Below, piece by piece: positions 54,607 through 64,000 of a stretch of 64,000 nucleotides of DNA (position 1 is its first letter; each line of letters opens with the position of its first letter). The notes under the pieces were generated by a model, which saw only the letters and a program-made list of their open reading frames with translations, was not told where the DNA came from and ran no database searches. The translations under genes and the position numbers were made by a program. Source of the DNA: Zoroaster sp. YZ-2022 (taxonomy: Eukaryota; Echinodermata; Asteroidea; Forcipulatida; Zoroasteridae). The stretch covers positions 35,272,718 through 35,336,717 of the forward strand of contig CM055830.1 in assembly GCA_029582265.1 (NCBI GenBank). The letters run 5' to 3'.

Positions 54607-55469
54607 ATCAATGTATCTCATACACCGATTGATCCAGAAAGATATTCAATTTCAACTTGAGTTGGTTCAACATATGTTTTTTTGATGTACAGACCTGTGG
54701 ACACATTATTTGTTTATCAAATTAATAGTTGGATCTGAGAATGATTGGTTATGTTTAGAAAGCACCTACCATACAATTCTAAGAGCCCATTGAGCAGACA
54801 AAAGAAGTGATAATTGACAGTCCTAATACCTAGAAAACAGCTAATGTAGTCTGGAACTTCAATGGCACTGTCACTGCTAAGGCAGTAATCCCATAATAGC
54901 TCTCCTCTAATACTAATAGCCAGTTGGGCTGGGCAGGTTCAACTTAAGCAATGAAAAGCTATCCTCTCAATTGTTCGACTGTTGAATTGTCTTTCAATAA
55001 AAGCAATTGCTCAATGGGCCCAATAAGGACCATTGGCTTTACAGATCATATTTACATGTATTTTAAGCCACAAAACCATTCACATCACATCCTTTGCATA
55101 AATCAGTTGTTGCACTATAACATAAACTGTGATATTTTACAAGATGACCCCAGATGACCAGTGACCTTGGGTGACCTCTATGGGAAATCAAAATGATGAA
55201 TTCAACAACACCACTAGTTACAGCACAGTGCATGACAGAGAGAACCAGTCATCCCTAATTACATGAGCATCTGAATACTGCGTAGAGGGGCCATGATCAT
55301 GGCAACTTGTTATGATCAAAGAAACCACCGATCTTCAATCTTCACTGATGTGATCTTCAATTTTGTACTGATGTTAACCCATACAGAATTCAAGGATACA
55401 TGTGTTGTCTACATTAAAAATTATTCTAATAAAGTTTGTTCGTGTGCATGTCAAATGCACACTGTATAC

Positions 55470-55999
55470 TGACCACAGTGTACATGTACAGACGCATCAG
55501 AGAGGCCATCGAGATCGTCAAACACGACACTGTGCCACAGGACATCGGTTTCTTCATCAGCGACATTTGGCGACCCATACTACAGACTGAAGGATCTTCT
55601 ATATCCAAAGTCCATAACCAACCCCAGACTGAGGGATCCCCTATATCCTAAGTCAACCACCCTCCTTCCCCTGTGCTTGTTAACAACTGATTCAGTTCAG
55701 TGAGCACACACTCCTCTCCCCTTACACCTAGGATCCTAGTCCCATAGTCTCACAGTTTCCCGCCTGCGCGCCTCAACGAACTAATCCTCCAGCAGGGGAT
55801 GATCCTCCAGCAACCTACTTAAGCAGCAGCAGTTTCAAGAGTCCGGCATTCTCCTGAGGACGATCAGAGCATACTGATCGAAACGTCGAGTTGTACCCCC
55901 AGTTCTTTTCAGAACTAATTACTACTCAATTGAGATTCTTACATGGTGTCACCGCAATTAGTCTTACTTATCATTCTCACCATGCAAAGCTACAAGTTT
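55470..55999 (+). mobile_element. Penelope-like element 3' end
   Basis: A frame ending with the stop after 55648 encodes RRIREAIEIVKHD, then PQDIGFFISDIWRPIL, resembling the C-terminal GIY-YIG-adjacent end of Penelope-like proteins (RRxxEAIxIxxH, IWxPLL). The UTR follows with CTCCTGAGGACGATCAGAGC, then CTGATCGAAACGTCGAGTTG, then CAGTTCTTTTCAGAACTAAT and CACCGCAATT, ending near ACAAGTTTTAC. It is 5' truncated. This copy ties the orphan tails at 745, 6311 and 18955 to this class. Confidence 0.75.
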
Positions 56000-56289
56000 T
56001 ACATATGTAGTGTTTTCCACCTGATCAGGCATCGCCAGACTTTGTAATATACAGTATATATACATGTATATTTTTTAGAAAACATTTCAGGTGAATGTTT
56101 ACAATACAACAATTTATTCATAAACTACATTAACCCTCCTACTGTTTGACCATTTGAAACCATTCAAAATTTCCACTTACCAAAATGCCCATTGGTTTTG
56201 TACACACATGGTGATACTATTTGAACATTGTTGGTAGCAAGCTTTACTACCATTCAAATCCATTCAAATGCATAGAGGGTCCATTGATT

Positions 56290-56395
56290 CACCACTTAGA
56301 AGTATCCAAACAAGGTTTTGTATTAGCTGTACTACCATTTGGAAAGATCCAAACAAGGTTTTGTATTAGCTGACCTACCATTCAAAACCATTTGG
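56290..56395. repeat. Tandem duplication near 56.3 kb
   Basis: ATCCAAACAAGGTTTTGTAT followed by TAGCTG occurs twice about 50 bp apart, within a stretch where ACCATTCAAA and CCATTTG motifs recur from 56150 to 56480. Confidence 0.75.
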
Positions 56396-57564
56396 GGGAA
56401 TCAATACTGTACACAGTTATTTCACCATTCAAAACCACAAAAGTGAATGGTTTCAAACGGTGGATCAACTTGTATGAAAAAAGTACCAGAAGAGGAGGGT
56501 TAAAACTAGTTCATACAAACACAATACTAAAGGCAATATTTTTTTAATTTTCAATTAGATGATTCAGTATTCAGTACTTTTTATACATCATTAAAGACAA
56601 AAATCAAAAATCAGTTATTCAATTTCCCGACGCAAGAATTCCAGAATGAACGCAAATGTGTGTGTACAATGTAGATGAAATTATCACAGATTGGTTGTTT
56701 ATTGTATCTTGATTCAAAGTGAACTTCTAAGAAAAAAAGCAGTTTTATTCAACTTCCTTTTTACTAAATGAAGAGGAAGTAATTAATGCCAAAATCATCC
56801 TGAATTGCTTTTTGCTTCCTGGTAATCTGCAAAGTATTCACTAGAAGTTGCAGGAGCAGAAATTATCAAAGCTTGAAAATATTTATTAAAATGTGTTATT
56901 TTAACCATGGAGTAAGCATTTTTAATTGGTTTATGGCAAAAAAAAACAGCAGAAAATGGTGATTGTAAGCATGGAATTCCCTATGAAGCAGCACCATGAA
57001 ATTGGACCTTGGAGTGTATAAGTACAGTATGTTACATTGTATGTACATTGTACGTACACTATGAACAGTCTGCACATGTAGTTTATTAGTATTGGTGTAC
57101 AATGTACATGGTTTAAAAAAATATCTTGGGGGCCTTTACATACATGTACTACATACATGTACGTACAATTTGAAGTCTGACATGCAAACATATGTTTGTA
57201 TTTTAACCTTTCTAGATAATCTGTTTTGACTACCATAAACTCCATATAAGCCAACACCAGGTGCACTATATGCATGCCATGGATTTATACTAACATCCAT
57301 TGATTTTTTATCAACAAAAGAAAATTATATAGGATTCAAATCACTGCAACAGTGACCCACAACAAAAGATGTGTATACATGTACCCATATCATAAACTGA
57401 ACTGAATAAACAATAACAAAACAATGCAAGCTCAGTAGACAGGTCACTTTCAGAAGGTGATAGGAAGATATCAGAATTGACAGACAACAAAATAATTGTA
57501 GAAGTACCATATTAAAGGATTGTGGTAGCATCATTTAATTAAACAATCTCTTAGAAGTTGTAAT

Positions 57565-57790
57565 AAATGTTGGTTCTGAGAGGAACCGGTAGTGATAAAC
57601 TCAACATTTCGGTCAGTATACTTTGATCATCTTCAGGAGAATGCTGTACTCTAAGTGTAGTAACTGCTTAAGTAACCGAGTGGAGGATCCTGAGCAGATG
57701 ATAGCTCGATGAGGCACAATTGAACTGCTTAAGTAACCGAGTGGAGGATCCTGAGCAGATGATAGCTTGATGAGGCACAACTGTATTGGT
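57565..57790 (-). mobile_element. Penelope-like tail, minus strand, with 60-bp duplication
   Basis: Read on the minus strand: GCATTCTCCTGAAGATGATC, then ACTGACCGAAATGTTGAGT, then GGTTCCTCTCAGAACC, a diverged version of the 55.85 kb tail. Upstream, about 60 bp containing CCTCCACTCGGTTACTTAAG is duplicated in tandem (57665-57724 and 57725-57784). GGATCCTCC then TACTTAAGCAG also precedes the tail at 55.8 kb. Confidence 0.68.
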
Positions 57791-57984
57791 TATTTTATTG
57801 GACAAAAGAAACTTTTGTAATTGTAGTGAATGATGCATGTCCTGTGAAGAACTAGAACTGGAAGTGGGTTTGTGACTGGAGAGAAGTGTGTAAACAGACC
57901 TACTGCATTGCAAACAAGGAACCAACTAACATGCTTTACATGATAAAAATGTAAAAATATTATTTTAAAAAAGGAACTAGATAC

Positions 57985-58060
57985 ATGTATGTAGCTCGGT
58001 TGGTAGAGTACCTGTACGGTAATCCAAAGGTCCCAGGTTTAAGTCCCGTTCTAGTCAATT
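57985..58060 (+). other. tRNA-like SINE head or tRNA relic
   Basis: GTAGCTCGGTTGGTAGAGTA resembles an A-box D-arm, and AATCCAAAGGTCCCAGGTTT then AAGTCCC a B-box T-arm. The expected acceptor pairing at the right spacing is absent, and T-arm pairing is imperfect. It is more likely a tRNA-derived SINE head or relic than a working tRNA gene. Confidence 0.55.
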
Positions 58061-58978
58061 TTCTTTGTTCACCAAAATAATTGTTTAAACATTTTTTAAA
58101 TTGTGGTTGTGTACACTTAAGTATATTTTGTGTGCAGACATGTGTACTTAAACAATGAAATTGACATGGATTTAAATAAAATGCAGGTATACAGTGTTTG
58201 TATGAGTGTGTCCCTGGCCTGGTACAATTAGTATTTTAAACAGTCTGCTTGTAAAAGCAAAAATTGTGTAAACTGAATTACACATAGTGTACACACAGTC
58301 TTAGAATCACAAAATTTTTGTAAAATTTTTTGTTTTGACAATCTATTTCTCAATTGCAATAATTCATACAAGTGTCTATTATTGAATGATGACAATAATT
58401 AAATCACAAACATGTAGTTGTCTGAATCCATCAATATCATGTCATCAGCAATTAATATCTGCAAGACTAATGACTTGGCACAAGTATACAAGCTCACGGT
58501 GAGATCTCATCACACGCTTTGTGATCACAGATGGTTAGAAAAGCTTACCAAGGTTCTTAAGGATAAGGGAGTTGGTTGATGTTAATAAGTCACTGTCTGA
58601 TGAGTCATGATGCGGGACTGGCACACCCTTGAGAGGATGGGATGCTTGGATGAGGATAGAAAGTACTTTATTAAGTAATAAATCATGTGGAATTTATGAA
58701 AGCTGCTTACAATGTGTAATACATGCATGTAGTCCTACAGGGTATCAAAACACTGCATTATAACACGGTGATTTGTCACATTTGCTTTATTACTTACAGT
58801 GTAGGATAATTCAACTTGTCAGCAGATATTGTACTAGTAATTGTATGCTCACATTATTTGTATTTATAACGTTATCAAAATTTTGCATAAATTTAATTTT
58901 TAGTGCACTGTCGCATACATTATAATTTCAATACATTTCAAAGTTTGCTTGAGAAAGAATGTGTACTAGTATTGTACA

Positions 58979-59351
58979 GTATAATAATATTAATAATGTG
59001 GACTTACATGTATATAGCGGACGTATCCACCAAACTGGTGCTCAAGGCGCATTATATTATTACCCCTGCTCATCAGGCTTATAAATCATTCCTGAAACCA
59101 TCTCAGCTCCCTGGGGAGTATACAGCTCAATTGCTGCCATTACAGTGCATACAGGGCTAATCAAACACAACAACCAACTCTGCCCTCACAGGTACCCATT
59201 TACCCCTGGGTGGAGAGAAGCAATTAAGGTAAAGTGTCTTGCTCAAGGACACAAGCACCATGGTCGCGGTTGGGATTCGAACCCACATTCTGACGACTCA
59301 GCCGTCAGAACACAAATCCGATGGACTAAACCGCTCGACCATGGCACTCCA
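58979..59351 (-). mobile_element. SINE with Leu/Ser-like tRNA head and L2-like tail
   Basis: On the minus strand the head reads GGTCGAGCGGTTTAGTCCAT, a long variable arm, and TGGGTTCGAATCCCA (B box). A central block CTTGTGTCCTTGAGCAAGAC, then CACCCAGGGGTAAATGGG follows, which I recognise as a block seen in many invertebrate SINEs. The 3' end has GCGCCTTGAGCACCAGTTTG, then GGTGGATACGTCCGCTATAT. That end matches the LINE tail at 2957-3005 (GCGCCTTGAGCGCCCAGCAG, GGTGGATATGTGCGCGCTAC). Confidence 0.85.
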
Positions 59352-60841
59352 TATATGATGCTATTCTTTTATTTGCCTTGATTTAGAAACACTTTACAGT
59401 CAATAGTAATCAGCTCTAACAGGTATTCAACTTACAAAATATACTTGAAAACATATTAATGATCATGTACATGTATCATGTACAGTTTGTGTATTGTTTG
59501 TTTGACTGATAAGCATGTGTACTTGATATAATGCACATGTTCACAATTTTGTTTTAATTTTAGTTAATGAACAAGATAGTTTTAATCAAGATTTTTATTC
59601 AAAAGGGGGTCAGCTTAGTTTAGGACATACATGTACATGTACATACATGTAGTATTAGCCAGCCATGCACAATTGGGAGTCTTTTGGATGCATAATTTGG
59701 TAAATGTTTTACATCATGTATTTTATGCACAAAATTTGTCAGTTAAACATTTGGACACGCTGTTTTATTTTAAATTTGGACACCCTATATCCAAATCTTG
59801 GCTTATACACTGATTTGGGACAGGTTTTATCGTTAACCCCGAAGAAAGGGCTTATACAAAATGTATGCCTAATTACATGTATAATTGCACAATACATTAT
59901 ACTTGTGGTGTGTTGATCCAGTAGATATTTTGTTCATACTGTATGTATCCCTAATGTACGCATCAGCTAGTACATGTACGTGTACAATGTACATACACAA
60001 CATGCACAGTAAATGTAATTTATGTGTGGTACCACTTACAAGTTACTGCATACACAGATTCATTGTACATGTACAGTATCTCAATGTACGTATGTATGAC
60101 CTCACATGACCTTGGTGGTTTTGTTTACAAAAATGCCCAAGAATAATTCCTAGTGTTTACATATCTTTGTGTTCTGTGGCCTTAGAGAAAATACCAATAT
60201 GAAATTATAATAACACCGTCATTGCCCTACTACATGTATGCACTTAGCTGTAACCATATTCCTAAACTGATATTCCATCCTTGCCCTTTGAATACACCCA
60301 CTGTATCCATGAGTGTAACTGTAGGTGAAGAACAATCTATTGTTTTCAGAAAGTTTTTGAATTTCCATAAAACTGGGTTGACCTTTACGCTGGTATGCTT
60401 GCCAAATGCGAGTTAAAATGGCTGTGGACTAGTCAAAACCCTTTCTTCGTACATGTAGTCTGACTGTCTTTTCAATTCAAAATATGTTACCTAAATACCA
60501 AGAGCAATTAGACCATTTAAGCTACAAGAGTGGCTTCAAATTCTGGTCATCAAAAAGTTGAGCTGGCTAGTTGATAAAAGGAGAAATTTAAAAGGGGAAG
60601 TTTTGCTGTCAAGTCAGAATAATGAATGACAATCAAATAAAAAAGGTTACTTGATGTCAATTTAATGGTTTCAATCATCACATTTCGAAATAGTTTGAAT
60701 TTCCCAACTGGATTATGGGAAATTTTATCCCTGCGTATACATGTATCACGTATTTCCCTTGTGACCAAAAAAATGCGTCACTGCACTGATTTTGAAGCTG
60801 ACCGATGACCAGAAACTGGAGACTTTTTTTGGAAACCTTAA

Positions 60842-61095
60842 CCAGTTCGCACCGGGAATAAAAAAGTTTTTCCAAACCCCGTGGCGGGTTTATTTTTACC
60901 GCACAATCACGACCAATGGTGCTCACCAGAGCGTGACCGGGGAGACCGCGTCTTCCACCGTATGCTTATGGCTCGTTGCCACGTCGACCGGAATCTATAC
61001 AAATATTCCCGAGAATCCTGTGGCGTGTTTAGATGCTCTCCGGTCTGCTGTCCCAAAAAAAATTGCGTGTATACACGGCCTCCGACACAAACTGG
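60842..61095. mobile_element. 254-bp TTAA-flanked MITE, copy 1
   Basis: Begins CCAGTTCGCACCGGGAATAA and ends CACAAACTGG, with TTAA on both sides (60838-60841 and 61096-61099). TTAA duplication points to the piggyBac superfamily. Base composition is richer in GC than its surroundings. No transposase. Confidence 0.78.
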
Positions 61096-61147
61096 TTAAG
61101 GAATTTTCAGTTATGCCAACAAAATCAATGTTGTATCTTCCCTTTAA

Positions 61148-61401
61148 TCAGTTCGCACCGGGAATAAAAAAGTTTTTCCGAACCCCGTGGCGGGTTTATT
61201 TTTACCGCACAAACACGACCAATGGTGCTCACCAGAGCATGACCGGGGAGACCGTGTCTTCCACCGTATGCTTATGGCTCGTTGCCACGTCGACCAGGAA
61301 TCTATACAAATATTCCCGAGAATCCTGTGGCGTGTTTAGACGCTCTCCGATCCGCTGTCCAAAAAAAATTGCGTGTATACACGGCCTCCGACGCGAACTG
61401 G
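61148..61401. mobile_element. 254-bp TTAA-flanked MITE, copy 2
   Basis: Begins TCAGTTCGCACCGGGAATAA and ends GACGCGAACTGG, flanked by TTAA at 61144-61147 and 61402-61405. It has the same length and orientation as copy 1, with few differences. The terminal repeat is better here (CAGTTCGC against GCGAACTGG). Confidence 0.78.
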
Positions 61402-63734
61402 TTAAACTCAATGTATACAGTGACACCCAGATGCAATATAATTCTGCAACATCACTGTTGCATGCAACTACATGTACCTGCCGAGTGTAATTTCATAGAC
61501 AGTTAGCGGAACAATTTGCTGAAGCAGAATGTCTTGTTTATAATTACACACCAAGTGTCAAAATTTAGACGTATAAAACCTGCCACTTGGACAATATGTT
61601 GTAATCACTGGTTACCAGTTGTAATCACTGGTGACCAGTCAAAATTCAAGAAATCTTGTAGATGAAGCAGCTATCTTGGAAATGACTCCTGGGAATTAAA
61701 ACTAGATTGGTGCTTTTTTGTGCAGCTTTTTTCTTCAAGTTCGTATCCCTTTGGGTATTTATTTTCATTACTCTAGGGCTTTCCTTTGAGAGAAAATTCC
61801 TTTAAATTATACTTGTTGTCAGCTTTATTGTGCTTAAACCAAACACCAAACACATTAAGTGGATTTGCTATTACAGCAAATTTTCCGCTCAATTTTAAGC
61901 CAATTTCTGATTTTTTAAAATAAAATTGGCTCCAGATTATGGAATTAATCTTGGCTTGTTTAAGATGGATCACCTTGATTGATGTCACTAGAGAGTTAGG
62001 TCTCAGCTGAATTCAGAGACAAACAAGACCTGTGTTCCTACCAGACACACCAGACCAGACTGGAACCAATCTAAATGACCTGCATGTATGGTCACCTAAA
62101 CTTTGCTTAACAGTCTTTGCTGATTCCATTGTCGGAATGGACCTTCATTATGCTGCAGATACATGTATGCTGCACATTGCAGGAAATATTTGGTTGTTTA
62201 TCGCCGCCCCCTTTTATTGTTTTTTAAAGATAGTGAGAATAAGCAATTTTATACCAATCATTGCCTTGTATAAAATCAAGGAATGTGATGACAGCAGGGA
62301 TCTGGTCAGATCACTATGAAATGATGGGATATCACCACATTTTATCCTAGCATTATTATGTCATACATGTATGTAGTGCAACTCTTGAATTTTGATTAAG
62401 CTGTAGAGAGTAATATAACTAACAGACCAGATGGCAAGCACTAGCAAGATCAGTTTGCTAGAGTTTTATGTAGAAATTGTATGTGTACTGTACATCAAAT
62501 GTTATCCCCTGCAGAATAATTAATCTGTCAGTTTGTTTTACTGACATTAAAAGCAGTCGTTGTGCATAAATATTTAAGCCAGGTTTCTGTCATTATTCAT
62601 GGATTAAAACAAAATTAAGGGTTTTTCTTAAAATAAAAGAAATAACATTTGAAAGACCTCAAATACACACTTTTTCAAAATACACTTTTATTTGTAATTA
62701 ATATAGGCTTCAGTTTGTTTAGTATTGACATAATAGCAGTGTTAGAGGATTTGTCATTTATTCATGCTTTCAAGAAAAAAAATCAAAAGCATCAAATAAC
62801 ACTGTTCAGTCTGTAAGACCTGTATGCATACATGTATGTACAATGTATGTTTGTGTCCAATATGTTATGAATTAAAAAACAAATAGCAATCTATAAATAA
62901 CACAATATTAATTCCTGTGGAAATTGGAAGCAAAACCAGCTGGGCAAGAACAATTGACTCAATCACCAAGACGCATTTCCCTAAAGAGGGTACAAAAGAC
63001 AATCTTTCTAGACCGCCTGTGACGGCCATTCATATAATTCCATCCAATTACTGACCTGTGATCTGTTAATTATGGTTTTATCTCTGGTCAATTGCACCTT
63101 TAACCTAACTGTGATGTGGCTTAGGATATGGAAGAAATATTTGTCATGACTTAAAAAGTTCAATGCCCGTCAAAATCTTGTGTCTATAATTGGCTGTCTA
63201 GCATGGTTAATAGTGGATACTTTATGTACGTTTAGATTTTTTTAAAGAAACTTTATATGGGAATTTAACCATGAGGTCTCTAGGGAGTGCTTTTCAGTTT
63301 CTGTGTTCCTTTTTGTTTTAAATAAATGCAGCAATTATATTTTGTTTCTACCTGAATTTGGCTTGATTTTTTCCTTATGTTTTTGGCTGTCTGCGTGATT
63401 TGTTTACTTTAAATGCACAGTATGTAATTCAGGTGGGAATTAAACCTCTGGCCTTACATGTGTAAAGGTATGGCTTTAATTCCTGCCTGTTTTTACCAGT
63501 GTCTATTTCCTGCCAACTCGTAATCATGATTTAGTGGGTTTGCTGCAACATTAGTTAAGGATTTATTGAAGCTTCAATGATAAGTCCATCCATGCAACTT
63601 GAATGCTCCCTGCAATGTCACATCTGTGTTTGTCACTTAAAACTTTCATCAGACAGACAGATTGAAAAGGATGCTTTATATGAGCCATCATCATTTTTAA
63701 CCAAGTATTCAAGTTTTGGGTCCAATTGTGATTA

Positions 63735-64000
63735 AGGCTGCACGTTTTCGGTTATTTCGGGAACCGGATACCCGAAATTGGAAATCTTCGGATATCAGGT
63801 ACCCGTAAACAATTTTGAAAAAGACATAAATACTCTCGAATTTATAAAATGACCAATATGAATACAAATTCTTATTTTATTAGATTCATAATAAATGTGT
63901 ACTTACCCGGCTCTATATTAAAAGTAACATCCCCATTCCCCACACACATCTTGTTAACAAAAAAATTGAGAATTCCATTTGTGTGGCTTACATATAAATG
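63735..64000. other. Possible transposon edge, runs off the window
   Basis: AAGGCTGCACGTTTTCGGTT then repeated CCGGATACCCGAAATT and GATATCAGGTACCCG motifs resemble the terminal region of hAT-type elements. A minus-strand donor-like CCGG/GTAAGT lies at about 63905-63910, preceded by a short open frame. It may belong to the element. I cannot decide from 260 bp. Confidence 0.35.

Larger units (their letters stand above)
36654..64000. other. Presumed 5' intron of Par-3 (27 kb)
   Basis: The CR1 exon at 36549-36653 begins in phase 0 after a CAG acceptor, so an exon with the start codon must lie upstream. I searched the minus strand for the MKVTVCFG region and its donor and found nothing convincing. 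Long stretches such as 43000-45000, 47110-50000, 52030-53580, 56020-57560 and 61410-64000 hold only AT-rich sequence, ACATGT runs and scraps. Confidence 0.7.

Noticed and set aside
57985..58060. Functional tRNA gene
   Set aside because: A- and B-box-like segments are present, but acceptor and T stems do not pair at the required spacing.
60792..61490. 232-codon plus-strand ORF
   Set aside because: It runs through two 254-bp TTAA-flanked MITE copies whose 306-bp spacing happens to preserve frame. The repeated peptide has no recognisable domain.
63880..64000. First CR1 exon of Par-3 near the window end
   Set aside because: A donor-like GTAAGT follows a short open frame reading CVGNGDVTF, but the MKVTVCFG pattern is absent and the surroundings look like a transposon edge.

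Overview
The window is animal nuclear DNA. It is AT-rich, with small exons separated by long introns packed with transposon debris and tandem repeats. The one host gene I can support runs on the minus strand: the polarity scaffold Par-3 (vertebrate PARD3, fly Bazooka). I placed fifteen coding exons between 36653 and 7422. All have GT/AG splice sites and every junction keeps reading phase, giving about 819 codons. They encode the second half of the N-terminal CR1 oligomerisation domain, an RRGSDP site like the 14-3-3 site of PARD3, three PDZ domains and the CR3 aPKC-target motif. The first CR1 exon with the start codon, and the C-terminal exons, were not found. They probably lie beyond position 64000 and before position 1.

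The organism is most likely an invertebrate deuterostome; an echinoderm such as a sea star is my best guess. The reasons are a Par-3 with exon junctions like the vertebrate gene, very frequent TACATG/CATGTA hexamer runs, and dispersed elements ending in GGGCCAATTTCA or GGGGCCGATTTCAC of a kind I associate with ambulacrarian genomes. This is an inference from sequence style.

Layout. 1-7421: downstream intron(s) with Penelope-like tails and an L2-like LINE tail. 7422-21854: the densely exonic part (CR3, PDZ3, PDZ2, PDZ1 and the linker, reading left to right). 21855-36548: two introns of about 7.2 kb holding an eight-copy minisatellite, a three-level nested insertion (SINE, then DNA transposon, then LINE) and several MITEs. 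36549-36653: a CR1 exon. 36654-64000: presumed 5' intron with a broken but nearly full-length non-LTR retrotransposon whose ORF1 has a PHD finger and an SGNH esterase domain, a 2.1 kb array of about 56 copies of a 37-bp unit, a PIF/Harbinger-like element, a hAT element with a perfect 8-bp target duplication, a Penelope-like 3' end, two tRNA-derived SINEs, a tRNA-like relic and a pair of TTAA-flanked MITEs.

The most interesting non-genic signals are: two copies of a 24-27 bp palindrome, each flanked by its own 7-bp direct repeat; tandem arrays that appear to grow from MITE termini; a Penelope-like tail with hammerhead-like core elements, found in single and inverted-dimer copies; and a SINE that shares its 3' tail with an L2-like LINE. 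No CRISPR, operon, rRNA gene or intact tRNA gene was seen.
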